Under the pieces are notes generated by a model. It did no database searches and had not been told where the DNA came from. It saw only the letters and a list, made by a program, of their open reading frames with translations. DNA of 64,000 nucleotides, from contig CAUJNA010000477.1 in assembly GCA_963377175.1 (NCBI GenBank), positions 157,562 to 221,561 on the forward strand. The letters run 5' to 3'. This DNA comes from Effrenium voratum. Its lineage: Eukaryota; Sar; Dinophyceae; Suessiales; Symbiodiniaceae. The position numbers and the translations under genes are program-made. Below are positions 21,212 to 30,120 of the stretch, piece after piece (positions within the stretch are counted from its first letter, which is position 1; each line of letters opens with the position of its first letter).

Positions 21212-23427
21212 GTGCAGCGCTGGGATCGTAATCCTGACGTACAAAATTACGACTGGAAAATGAAGGCAGCTCGCAATGCTGTGTTGAGGTGGAGAACGCG
21301 CTACAATGTTTCCGAGATAAAGGATCGGATGTATTCTCGATCTCCTCACACAGAACGCAATTCCAATGCCGCCGCTCCTGGGGTGCGCCGTCCTTCGCCT
21401 TTTGGGGATACTCGTAAGACTGGGGCTGGCGGTGATCGCCGACCTTCGCCGAATTCGCGATGGAGAGACGAGAGATCGAATGAACAAGATCGCGGAAAAA
21501 CGCGGTCTGAAGACCCCAGACGCGGCAGCCGCGTATGCCATGATTGGCAGAAAGGGCAGTGCAGTCGCGGTTCTGACTGCCGTTTCTTGCACCATGAGGA
21601 GAAACCAAAATCGCCCCGCGATGATGACGGTCCCATATATCCCGGGTATTGCAGGGAGTGGTATGCTGCAGATGCAAACGCCCAAGACCCATCTTTAAGT
21701 AGCTTAGTACAAAGCGGCAGCGTCAAAAGAACTGGGACATCGCCCTCGTCTGAAAAGCGAGCTGGCATCATCCTGCCAGAGCCGAATATTGGGCAGCTGC
21801 ACAAGCACATGCAAAGATATCGGGCGGGAAGGCTGGGCATGACGAGCTCTTACTCTTGCATCAAATTACGGACTTCAGCGAGTGCCCACAGCTGCACTTG
21901 GAAAGGCCAAGGTGGGGGAGCCCGGGCTGCCAAGCAAGGGTGTCCATCGACTGACCCTGACATCCCCACCGTTCCTGCCCCTTCTGCGCTTCCCAAGGGT
22001 GTTTCCCCCGAGGCCTCCACTGACGGGCCTGCAGCTCCTGAAATCCGTCCTGATCCTTCTGACCCTGATCCCCCTGGCTCTGACCCCGATGAAGGTGAGG
22101 TCGAGCTCGAGGGCCACGGCCCTCTGCGTAGCGCTGAGGGCTGGAAGGCTGATGCCTTGACCCTCCGCCATATGATGACCCACCTTCCGAAGAACCCTTT
22201 TTGCTCTCACTGCCAACGTGCCAAGATGGAGAACGTTCGATTATTCCGGAAGAAGGGTGCCGCTGGTCACGGTGCCGAGCATTTTGGCGATATCGTCACC
22301 GCTGACACCATGGTTTTGCGAGGCCTGCGAGATAGAGGTATCAACGGAGAAGCCGATGCTATCGTCTTCTACGACCTTGCCACTTCATGGATTGATGTCA
22401 TGCCCGTCATGAGTCGCTCAGACGCTAACACCGTCGACGCCTTTAATCGCTTTGCAGGGCCTGACAACAACATCAAAATGATGCACACTGACCAAGCTAC
22501 AGAACTTGTCAGTGCTTGCAAAGAAATGCGTTGGATTCATGAATGGTCTACTCCGGGAATGCCAAAGACCAACGGCATCATTGAGAACAAGGTCAAGTTG
22601 GTTCTTCATGGAGCACGTGTGCTACTACGCCAAGCCGGGTTAGAAGCCCGATGGTGGCTTTACGCAACAAAATACTTCGCTGTGGCTAGGAACGTTGAGA
22701 ATCGGGGCGGTGGGAGTGCATGGTCCAAGAGGCACGCCCCCCTTCCCTTCAACGGCAAGCTTCTTCCCTTCGGTTGCCTGGTTGATTTCTTCCCCGTCAC
22801 TCCCAAACCGCGTCGAGTTGAAAAGGGGGGGATCAAAAACGCTCCCGCAGATGGAAATGAATGCGCTGACGCCGACTACTGGATTGAAGACGAAGAAAAC
22901 GAGCAAGGGGCTCTAACTGCCCAATTGACGTTGACTTCCTCGCCGACGAGACCCTCACTACCATTAAATATCTCAACGGTGAAAATGATTCCGTTCAGTC
23001 CGCCACATGGAGGAACCTGAGTGATCCAAGAGACGATCAGTCGCAAGATTGGATCGGCGAAACGTACTTTCAGGTCGACGTGCATGCTGTTGAGAAATGG
23101 GGCGAGACCTCAAAGGAAGGCACTCCCCTTTCTGATGAAGAGTACGAGCCTGTGTCAGCCGAATAAATCGAGGAAGCGCTGCGCGACTGCGATTATGATC
23201 CCTCGCTGGCTTCGTTGAAGATGGTCTAGTGTTGCTCCCGCTGTTCCTGGCGAAGAACAGGATCAATACAAGGCTCCCAAGTTCGCGCCTGTTGCAAAAC
23301 CAGGTGTTTTCCTTGGTTACAGGTTCGAACCTGGGGGAAAGTGGAAGGGCGACTACAATGTTGCCGACCTCGAGCATTTTCAAGCTGGGTTGTTCGGCCC
23401 AGCATACACCACGCGAAGACTTTCCAA
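21212..23427 (+). pseudogene. Copia-type polyprotein: CCCH finger and integrase
   Basis: One long frame (21212-23020) has an RS/basic linker and a CCCH zinc finger (VCHDWQKGQCSRGSDCRFLH; C-x7-C-x5-C-x3-H), a proline/aspartate linker, and then a Copia integrase. The integrase has the HHCC end SHCQRAKMENVRLF, a first Asp in IVTADTMVLRGLRD, a second in MMHTDQATELVSACKEM and Glu in GIIENKVKLVLHGARVLLRQ. After 23020 the frame breaks but the integrase C-terminal module continues (KPGVFLGYRFEPGGKWKGDY, DYNVADLEHF). No protease DTG/DSG motif is visible and reverse transcriptase is absent: at about 23427 the sequence switches into the Tpt1-like protein. The element is a truncated Gag-integrase piece. 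Confidence 0.8.
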
Positions 23428-25113
23428 ATGATGGTCAACGAGCAGGGGTGGACGAACATCGAGGAGAGATCGTATTACGGATCGAGCGAGCCAGCCTCAT
23501 CGACTCCGGATACGGTGAACATCATCTCCCGATTGCAAAAGCTGGAGGATCTCATCGTTGAACGACGGAGGCGCGATATGGATGCTTCACCTGTTTCGGT
23601 GCACATCTGGATGTCGCTCTACGACTGGATGTGCATGAGGGGCTGCGAGTGGCAGGTGACCACCAGGCCCATCATCGACTCCCTGTCAAAGGCGATATCA
23701 GACCTCGTCAACGTGTGCAAGGGCATGGTACGCGTGAACCGCGATGTGGCTTTCCATGGTGGAAGAGGGGACTTGGGTACGATTGCCAACAAAGTGTGCG
23801 AGATCTGCAAGGCGGCAGGTGCGTTGGTGACCAAGAATGACCGCATGTGGCGCGTCGCTCATGCGCTCGCGGCCAAGAACTACAAGATCCCCGGGAGCTC
23901 GAATCTGCAACACTACCTCCTGAAGCGGTTATTGGTGGAGAAGTCCATTGATGTGCTTGCACCAAGCCTGTTATTCATCAACGAGCTGGAGGAGATTTGC
24001 ATAAATGAGCCTGACCTTCAATTCAATATTCCTAAGAACATGGAAGAATCGAAGGTGAGATTTGAGTACAAACCGACCTTCACCGCTCAATCAAGAAGGA
24101 AGCAAGAGCGCCAGAACGAAGTTTACAGTGGACAAGATGCGTTCGGAAGCGTTGATGCCAACGATCTGAGTCTTCGATGCAGCGACTTTATCTGCGAACT
24201 GTGCAAGAACGAGATGCAAAGAAACAAGTCGAAGGTGCTCGGATCCGATACGACCTTCAATCCATCTACGTGCGTGAACTGTTGCGCGAACTGGAATGCA
24301 AGCACGAACGGTGTCACGAGGTCAACCAACGGGAGAAAGCTATACGCACGACTTTTCGCAGAATGCAAGGTCGCGATCCCGGGCCTCCAACATCTCATGG
24401 TGGACGTCAACAATGTTCAGGCCATGACCACGATTATACGGGAACTTTCATATTCCAAATTGAAGAAGGAGCTGTCCCACGTGGGTTTCGTGAGCATGAC
24501 GGTGGAGCAGGCGGCGCAGTTTTACGGTCACAAACACGGGAGGCAATTGTGCGCGACAAGACATGTGGTCATGTGCAGAAATTCCGAAGGGGTTGAGGAG
24601 AAGACCTCCATCTTCGTGATTGACAAAGATCCTGGCAACGTGGCCTACTCGTCATGGATCGAGAGCGTGCTTGATCAGGGGACGATGTATGAACTCCTGG
24701 GACAAACTACCAATGAAGAGTCTTTGGGGGACATCGTTGAGATGGTGTTGGGATTCTTCGAAGTGATGTCATACTTCCAACATGAACTTCCGTTGCGGAG
24801 AGACGTATGGAAGATCAAGAGGGAGTTCGAGCAGTCCATCGTGCGGCATCTCGCGGGAAACCTGAGCAACACGACGGGACAAAACCGGAAGCGGAACAAG
24901 CCTTCTGCTCAGCTCGGGACACCCACAAAAGAGGTGTTAGACATCATGAACACGATCAAGCCCAAGCGTCCGTACTCCCTGATAATCGAGCAGGCAACCA
25001 AGGGTCCAAGAGGAAGGCGTCAGAAGGTGAAGACGACGATCGCGGTCCAGAGCCCGATCAGAGTCGAAACTCTCAGCCCAAAGAAGAGAAGGAGGAGAAG
25101 AAGCAGCGCGTGA
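23428..25113 (+). CDS. N-terminal part of Tpt1-like multidomain protein, copy 2
   Basis: The frame starts at ATG 23428 (MMVNEQGWTNIEE) exactly where Copia integrase homology ends. It encodes a mostly helical domain (SLYDWMCMRGCEWQVTTRPI, RMWRVAHALAAKNYKIPG), a Cys-rich block (CELCKNEMQRNKSK and NPSTCVNCCANWN, about 24195-24295), a mixed alpha/beta region (HLMVDVNNVQAMTTIIRELS, YGHKHGRQLCATRHVVMCRN) and a basic linker (GQNRKRNKPSAQ). It has no similarity I can name. Coding continues in the -1 frame from about 25005, so the protein is interrupted unless the ribosome shifts; the last roughly 30 codons of this frame look non-homologous to copy 1. The extent of open sequence (560 codons) suggests recent activity or selection. 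Confidence 0.6.
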   Translation: MMVNEQGWTNIEERSYYGSSEPASSTPDTVNIISRLQKLEDLIVERRRRDMDASPVSVHIWMSLYDWMCMRGCEWQVTTRPIIDSLSKAISDLVNVCKGMVRVNRDVAFHGGRGDLGTIANKVCEICKAAGALVTKNDRMWRVAHALAAKNYKIPGSSNLQHYLLKRLLVEKSIDVLAPSLLFINELEEICINEPDLQFNIPKNMEESKVRFEYKPTFTAQSRRKQERQNEVYSGQDAFGSVDANDLSLRCSDFICELCKNEMQRNKSKVLGSDTTFNPSTCVNCCANWNASTNGVTRSTNGRKLYARLFAECKVAIPGLQHLMVDVNNVQAMTTIIRELSYSKLKKELSHVGFVSMTVEQAAQFYGHKHGRQLCATRHVVMCRNSEGVEEKTSIFVIDKDPGNVAYSSWIESVLDQGTMYELLGQTTNEESLGDIVEMVLGFFEVMSYFQHELPLRRDVWKIKREFEQSIVRHLAGNLSNTTGQNRKRNKPSAQLGTPTKEVLDIMNTIKPKRPYSLIIEQATKGPRGRRQKVKTTIAVQSPIRVETLSPKKRRRRRSSA

Positions 25114-26075
25114 TTGATGGGCGAAAGGCTGCACTCGAGTTCCTTGACTCAATGGAGAAGTGTATGAAGGACAATGGGATTTGCGCGAAGTGCGCAAATT
25201 CAGCCCACGACGGCGACTGCAAGAAGGTAGAAGAGGCTGCTGGAAATGAGAAGGCGATGGAGAAGATTCGTGAACTTTTCAGCAGCGACCATCTGTCCTT
25301 GGATGAAGAAATGGGGGATGCGGATGAACCATCGTCATCGACATCCAGGGAACACAGGGCTGGAGAGCAAAAGGGGAAAGAAATAATAGAGATGCATAGC
25401 TATACCATCAATCTGGTGGAAATGGCTGACACGGCTGAAGGTGGCGAACTACATTGCGGAGGTGTGGACCTTACCTTCAACCCGTGTGGGGAACACAGGA
25501 CGTTCAAGACAACACTGGAGCGAGGATGTGATACCATCCCATGCTACATCCCAAGGTTTGGCGACGTGAGCGACGTCGACATGCCATGGGCATACGCTTC
25601 GATGACGGATCCCAAATTCTTTCCCAAGGGCGCCGTCTTAGAGCAGATCGATGTGCAACAGCTTGGCAAGAGCATCAACTTCTGCATGTACCCCTTCGAT
25701 GACGTTCCATTTTGCAAGATTGGTGATGAGCATTCTGTGTTCGGGTCGAGAGACCAAGCTAATTCGCTATCTCATGATCTTTGCAGAATCCTCCGACACA
25801 AGATCGGCAATTGCCGAGGAAGTGCTTTCAAGTGTGACGAAGGTGGGTGGGTCGATATTGACGCAATACTCGACGACCGGCAGGTGAACATGTTCCCACC
25901 GAAAACTTCGAGAGCAAAACGACACATGGGCATCATGGAGGCGATCAGATGGCAGGAATCTGGATACAAGAAATCGAGATTTCAGATCCTGGCAGCGAGG
26001 TTTCCGAGCATCATGAACTCGAGTGACGCAGGAGCCGCCAGACAGGAGTTGGCCTGGCTCACATGGGCCACGAAC
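25005..26075 (+). CDS. Tpt1-like protein copy 2, central part with LRH/GGWV motifs
   Basis: This frame runs from an acidic linker (KASEGEDDDRGPEPDQSRNS) through a short Cys block (MKDNGICAKCANSAHDGDCK) and an unrecognised beta-rich domain (AEGGELHCGGVDLTFNPCGE, FFPKGAVLEQIDVQQLGKSI). It then enters the N-terminal lobe of a Tpt1/KptA 2'-phosphotransferase: LSHDLCRILRHKIG, DEGGWVDIDAIL (about 25765-25875) and SRFQILAARFPSIM (about 25975-26015). In Tpt1 enzymes the LSxxLxxxLRH arginine contacts the substrate 2'-phosphate, and the GWV-ID-LL helix-turn closes the RNA-binding lobe. The open frame extends to 26171, but homology to copy 1 leaves it at about 26070. Confidence 0.65.
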
Positions 26076-27676
26076 AGGGCGAGATCGACGCGGTATTCGG
26101 CAGGTGCGATGGATGGTACAGACCTTCGTGTATTCGGGTCACAACTGGTCACAGCGACTTTGGATTCATGAGCTTATCCGCACTGGCGAATAGGTATTCC
26201 GCAAGGATGGGTGATGCTCTTGGAGGAGCATTCCACGTGACATATGTGGAAAACCTGCCAGGCATCGTACGCTGCGGGCTGGTCCCCGGCGGAATCGGTG
26301 GCGGGAACAGATTGGCATTGCGCTTCGGGGCATTCGCTCCATGGGACAAGGCGAACCTGGCGACGAAGACAACGCTGCGCAACCTGCGGGTTGGGGATCC
26401 GATCGCAATCATCTACATTCCCAGTGCGACTCTCGCACGGTATGGAGCTGGAGTTGCGTTCAACGGGACATTTATGGTCTTCGATGTGGTCCCGTTCTGT
26501 GAAGTCAAGTCCATTTGGATCGGCAAGAGCAACGAAGGAAAATGTCTGGAGATCGAGGACGTCAAGCGGGCGTACTCGAAATGCGTCGAAAATGAGATCT
26601 GTCCTGGTTTCGTTGGCTCTTCCCAAGAGACGGCCATAACATTCCTTCAGAACATTGCAAAGGTCATCGAGGAATCGCCGGAAATGGAGGCGGGCGCCGA
26701 CAATCTACACTACATTCGAGAGATCGACTCCGATGATGATGATGATCATAAACCCAACGTGTCTGGAGATGCCAGACGGGCTCAGGAGGAAGCGAATGAC
26801 AATGCGGCAGCACAGGAAAAGGGTGGTGGAATGGAAGATGATCCCGAGGATGATGATATGGGCACACAAGAGGACACATCCGGCTACGTGTCCGAAGAAG
26901 AGGACAATGAATGGAATTACCGCGGCAATGACATGGCCGCACGGGATATCATAAACTCCCAAAGGATGGCAATCTGCATGGATGAGCCGCGCGAGGCTCA
27001 ATATATGGCAGGGTTCATTGCGCTGCAGATGTCAAGGTTGTGGGGGATGTTCGAGGCTGGCGAGAAGAGAGCAAATGATGCCGCGCTCGAAGGATTTGCC
27101 TTGTGTCCATACCACAATGACTTGGGACGCTATCCCAACATTACTGAGTTCGATCGAGATGGTGTCATTTTAGCATCCAATGAACATAAGATTTCTCAAT
27201 CTCATAATGTTCGGACAAGGACGTACAGGACGGTCGGAGAGCGCACCCAACACATCCGTTATTTGGCGCTCAAATGCGAGGGGCTGTACGTTTTCTATAA
27301 ATTGTGGATTGCAGCAAAGATCCTCGACGTCACCAGGGATGAAATGAAGCTATTGGTCAGCGAACGCAAGCATCCAGTGGGGGACATCGTCTACAGATGC
27401 TTCTCCCTGGCATTCAACTGCAAATACATATCCTTCGCGAGGACTGGGCTAAACCTTGGTAGGCATGGATATGTGGCCAACGTGAGCGCTATTATTGCGG
27501 CCACTGACCCGGGCAAGTGCGACGGACCACTGCTTGATTGGTGTGTCCGGAAGGGGCATTGGCTTGCAGAAGAGCACCACAAGAAGTATGTCCGAGCACG
27601 AGAAGCCCAACACAATTTGGACGAGGAATTCCGTCGACGCATCACCAAGCTGGCCATTGTGGGCCGACCTACGTGA
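26063..27676 (+). CDS. Tpt1-like protein copy 2, catalytic lobe and C-terminal domain
   Basis: The first residues complete the Tpt1/KptA fold. CIRVTTGHSDFGF matches RIRAxQGHS with the catalytic His; GGAFHVTYVENLPGIVRCGL matches xHGTxxxxxxxIxxxGL; LALRFGAFAPWD replaces RxHIHF; and IAIIYIPSATLARYGAGVAF with FNGTFMVFDVVPFCEV matches the strand and NGVxL ending. Known family members use NAD+ to remove an internal RNA 2'-phosphate left by tRNA ligase. Beyond about residue 230 an acidic, low-complexity linker is followed by a helical C-terminal domain also present in copy 1 (LALKCEGLYVFYKLWIAAKI, CFSLAFNCKYISFARTGLNL). The stop is at 27676. Fusion of a Tpt1 fold to large extra domains is unusual; normal Tpt1 proteins are about 180-230 residues. 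Confidence 0.7.
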   Translation: MGHEQGEIDAVFGRCDGWYRPSCIRVTTGHSDFGFMSLSALANRYSARMGDALGGAFHVTYVENLPGIVRCGLVPGGIGGGNRLALRFGAFAPWDKANLATKTTLRNLRVGDPIAIIYIPSATLARYGAGVAFNGTFMVFDVVPFCEVKSIWIGKSNEGKCLEIEDVKRAYSKCVENEICPGFVGSSQETAITFLQNIAKVIEESPEMEAGADNLHYIREIDSDDDDDHKPNVSGDARRAQEEANDNAAAQEKGGGMEDDPEDDDMGTQEDTSGYVSEEEDNEWNYRGNDMAARDIINSQRMAICMDEPREAQYMAGFIALQMSRLWGMFEAGEKRANDAALEGFALCPYHNDLGRYPNITEFDRDGVILASNEHKISQSHNVRTRTYRTVGERTQHIRYLALKCEGLYVFYKLWIAAKILDVTRDEMKLLVSERKHPVGDIVYRCFSLAFNCKYISFARTGLNLGRHGYVANVSAIIAATDPGKCDGPLLDWCVRKGHWLAEEHHKKYVRAREAQHNLDEEFRRRITKLAIVGRPT

Positions 27677-27790
27677 TGCAGAAGTGGATCAACGTTGCAT
27701 TTAAGGCATGGTGCGGGCTAGACCCCATCTATCGCCAACAACATATTGATTTCACTACGATGGAATGAACTACGACATGAAGTGATTCGT
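27677..27790 (+). other. Short tail between Tpt1-like ORF and assembly gap
   Basis: GC-rich sequence of about 110 bases follows the stop codon, with no further motif. The boundary to the AT-rich island lies inside the gap. Confidence 0.5.
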
Positions 27791-27890
27791 NNNNNNNNNN
27801 NNNNNNNNNNNNNNNNNNNNNNNNNNNNNNNNNNNNNNNNNNNNNNNNNNNNNNNNNNNNNNNNNNNNNNNNNNNNNNNNNNNNNNNNNN
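27791..27890. other. Assembly gap (100 N)
   Basis: A run of exactly 100 unknown bases, the usual placeholder for a scaffold join. The true distance and the left edge of the AT-rich island are therefore unknown. Confidence 0.99.
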
Positions 27891-27904
27891 TTAAATAAAG
27901 AATT

Positions 27905-27940
27905 ATACAAATAAATAAGTATCTAAATAAATTTATAGTA
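27905..27940 (+). promoter_or_regulatory. Putative viral promoter motif, copy 1
   Basis: The sequence ending atctaaataaatttatagta immediately precedes ATG 27941. It is nearly the same as the 35 bases in front of ATG 28300. A shared A/T motif ending exactly at two unrelated start codons suggests a promoter or leader signal of the virus. Confidence 0.5.
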
Positions 27941-28273
27941 ATGCGATATTTAGATAGTGAAGATAAAAGAATAGTATATTGGGACGACGAAGAAATTAAA
28001 AACACGTGCAATGGTGATACAGAATTTGCTAATAACTTAACTATTGCATTTTTTCGTTGGTTTAAGGCTAAAAGTGAAGGAAACTATTTTATGAAAGGTG
28101 TATCTAACACAGATTTTGTTGGTATAATGTTAAAATATGCTGAAATTATAGGTGAAGAAGACTTGATAATAATTAAAAATAGAACTAACAATAGATTATT
28201 AAATTATAGCATATTCAAATATTATGTTGTATATTTTAATGGAAAATACATTTATACATATATAACTAAATAA
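27941..28273 (+). CDS. Small viral protein of unknown function
   Basis: Intact 110-codon frame in the AT-rich island, starting directly after the conserved A/T motif. The protein begins MRYLDSEDKRIVYWDDEEIK, has a central aromatic/helical stretch (NNLTIAFFRWFKAKSEGNYF) and ends in a lysine/tyrosine-rich tail. No signal peptide, membrane span or zinc motif is seen, and I do not recognise the family. Its codon bias matches the other island genes, not the host genes. It is one of the few undamaged frames among the viral islands. Confidence 0.6.
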   Translation: MRYLDSEDKRIVYWDDEEIKNTCNGDTEFANNLTIAFFRWFKAKSEGNYFMKGVSNTDFVGIMLKYAEIIGEEDLIIIKNRTNNRLLNYSIFKYYVVYFNGKYIYTYITK

Positions 28274-28299
28274 ATAGTTATCGAAATAAATATATAGCA
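28264..28299 (+). promoter_or_regulatory. Putative viral promoter motif, copy 2
   Basis: The bases ttatcgaaataaatatatag directly precede ATG 28300. They align with copy 1 (tatctaaataaatttatag) with few differences. The minus-strand integrase start at 15725 is preceded by a looser version (tatctatcttagtttat). Confidence 0.5.
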
Positions 28300-28634
28300 A
28301 TGTCTGAAAATGAAAATTATACTGTTAATTATTTAATGAAGAATATAACATTAGTTGGTAAAATATCAAAACCTTAAATGGTATGATTAAATCCATTGAT
28401 GACAAAATGAAGCCAGTTGAGCGCGAACAACAAAGCACTGAAGAAAAGGAGAAGATTGAGAAAATATTGCAAGCAAAATCCAGCGGGAGGCCGTCAGGCG
28501 ACTACCCTACAAAGCAAAAGAAATACTGTGAAATGTTGAATAGTAAAAAAATCAATCAACCACAGCAACAAACACTAGAGTTTTATAAAACTGCAAAAAT
28601 GATGATGGAGTATATGTATTATTTGAATCATTAA
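28300..28634 (+). pseudogene. Viral lysine/glutamine-rich protein with one frameshift
   Basis: From ATG 28300 the frame gives MSENENYTVNYLMKNITLVG and reaches a stop at 28375. The -1 frame continues without interruption through IDDKMKPVEREQQSTEEKEK and QAKSSGRPSGDYPTKQKKYC to TAA at 28632. The change falls at an A/C run (atatcaaaacc), so a single-base indel or assembly error is likely. No family recognised. It is followed in the same frame, directly after its stop, by the DNA methyltransferase. Confidence 0.5.
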
Positions 28635-29102
28635 TATCTAAGTAATTCTAATAATGTGAATTTATTAGAATTATTTAGCGGAACAAAAAGCGTCGGAACC
28701 ATAGCAAAGTCGCTTGGATTTAATGCAATATCATTAGACTTGAAAAATGCTGATATCAACACTGATATTTTGGAGTAAAAGTACAAACAGTTTGACAGAA
28801 ACCATGTTGATTTTATTTGGAGTAGTCCCCCATGCACTGAATGTAGTGTAGCAAAAACTAGGGGAATTAGGAATATCGAATATGCAAATAGTATTGTCTT
28901 AAAGACTATTGAGATTATCAAATATTTCAATCCTAATTATTTTGTAATCGAAAATCCACAAACTGGATTATTAAAACATCAGGAGTTTATGGATGAGTTT
29001 GAATTTGAAGATGTAGATTACTGTAAATATGGAATGCCTTACAGAAAGAGAAGTAGGCTCTGGAATAACATGCGTGCAGGAAGATTTTTACAAAATACCT
29101 AG
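28635..29102 (+). pseudogene. C5 cytosine DNA methyltransferase, viral type, one stop codon
   Basis: The translated frame shows the ordered motifs of a Dcm-type C5-methyltransferase: motif I LLELFSGTKSVGTIAKSLG (S-adenosylmethionine loop), motif IV IWSSPPCTECSVAKTRG with the catalytic Cys after Pro, motif VI NPNYFVIENPQTGLLKH, and motif VIII YCKYGMPYRKRSRLWNN. It would transfer a methyl group to cytosine C5 in DNA, protecting or marking viral DNA. There is no good ATG (the frame follows directly after the stop of the previous gene), and one in-frame TAA lies at 28776. At about 155 residues it is near the short end for viral enzymes of this type. Loss of function is likely. Confidence 0.78.
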
Positions 29103-29264
29103 CGAACTAATTTGTGAAATCTTAGCGAGTTTGACGGATTAAGGGTTTTGAGTTTGGGGTTGGGCTTGAAACTTGAAATTTCCAGGTTCATCCAACGACA
29201 ATACAGTAAAAAAAGGAATTCTAAAATTTGAAAATGATAGATTTTAAGGGGAATATCCAAAAGT

Positions 29265-29430
29265 GCGCGCATATGCTTGGAACAGTGCTCACACAAGGAA
29301 GTGCTCACATATGCTCAAGGAAGTGCTCACATATGCTCAAGGCAGTGCTCACACATGCTCAAGGGAGTGCTCACATATGCTCAAGGTAGTGCTCACATAT
29401 GGTCAAGGGAGTGTTCACATATGCCCATGG
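29265..29430. repeat. Minisatellite of about 22 bp, TGCTCACATATGCTCAAGGA units
   Basis: Six to seven tandem copies of tgctcacatatgctcaagg with small changes. It lies between the methyltransferase island and the zinc-finger island. Confidence 0.93.
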
Positions 29431-29502
29431 ACAAGCCACGCTGTGGCCAAAGAGTGATTGACATAGCACGGTGAAACCCAGCCAACTGACACAATAACTT
29501 CA

Positions 29503-30120
29503 TAACCATACTATGATTATAACATTTGTACCCTTATATGTTATAATTATGATGTAAGTATAGCGTTTTATATATTGAAGATAAAATCCTACAAGGGACA
29601 CCACGCCAAACAAATATTGATGAAGCTGATGAAACGAAGGAGGAGAGGTTTTTCATAAAATACAGATTTTCTGCCATAACATATGTAAAGAAAAAAGGGC
29701 ATTATACGGCAATGGAAACGGAACTGAAAAGATGCCCGAGATGTAGGAAAATATGATAGTAAGCGATTTCAAAGAGGGAAACAAATCATGCGACACAAGT
29801 TTAGCTCAAAAATGAGAGGCAAGCAAAAAAGAAACAGAATGCAAAGTGTGTAAATGCATGATACAAAGTGCGAGGAAAGCAAAACACGAAGAAACGCTGA
29901 AGCACTTACGAAATCTTAAGGCACAAGAGGAAGAATTACACCCTGTAAAAATGATTGAGTGTGCCATATGTAAAAAAACTTTAGAGAAGACTTATATAAA
30001 AGCCATCTAAAATCATTTATGCATAGACAAGTGAAAAAATGATGTAGAAAAGTCGTGTTGGTATGTTCTTTTGATTGTTGGGAGATGAAAAGAACATATT
30101 GCGGCGCCTGCTTTGATTTA
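29503..30120 (+). pseudogene. Viral zinc-finger gene remnant, copy D
   Basis: Better preserved sister of the inverted segment at 5415-6040. The + strand contains KRCPRCRK, then a C2H2-like finger TECKVCKCMIQSARKAKHEE-TLKH (C-x2-C-x11-H-x5-H) and, after a linker, a second start of the same type, IECAICKKTLEKTY. The second pair of histidines lies one base out of frame a few codons later, so the original protein had two identical-geometry fingers. Stops interrupt the upstream part. The segment begins with an AT-rich near-palindrome (29503-29560) and ends exactly where the pentanucleotide satellite starts. Role inferred only as nucleic-acid binding. Confidence 0.6.

Noticed and set aside
24990..25030. 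Programmed -1 ribosomal frameshift site
   Set aside because: No X-XXY-YYZ heptamer is present in the 0 frame (closest is c-aag-ggt), and the paralogue breaks elsewhere; mutation or assembly error is simpler.
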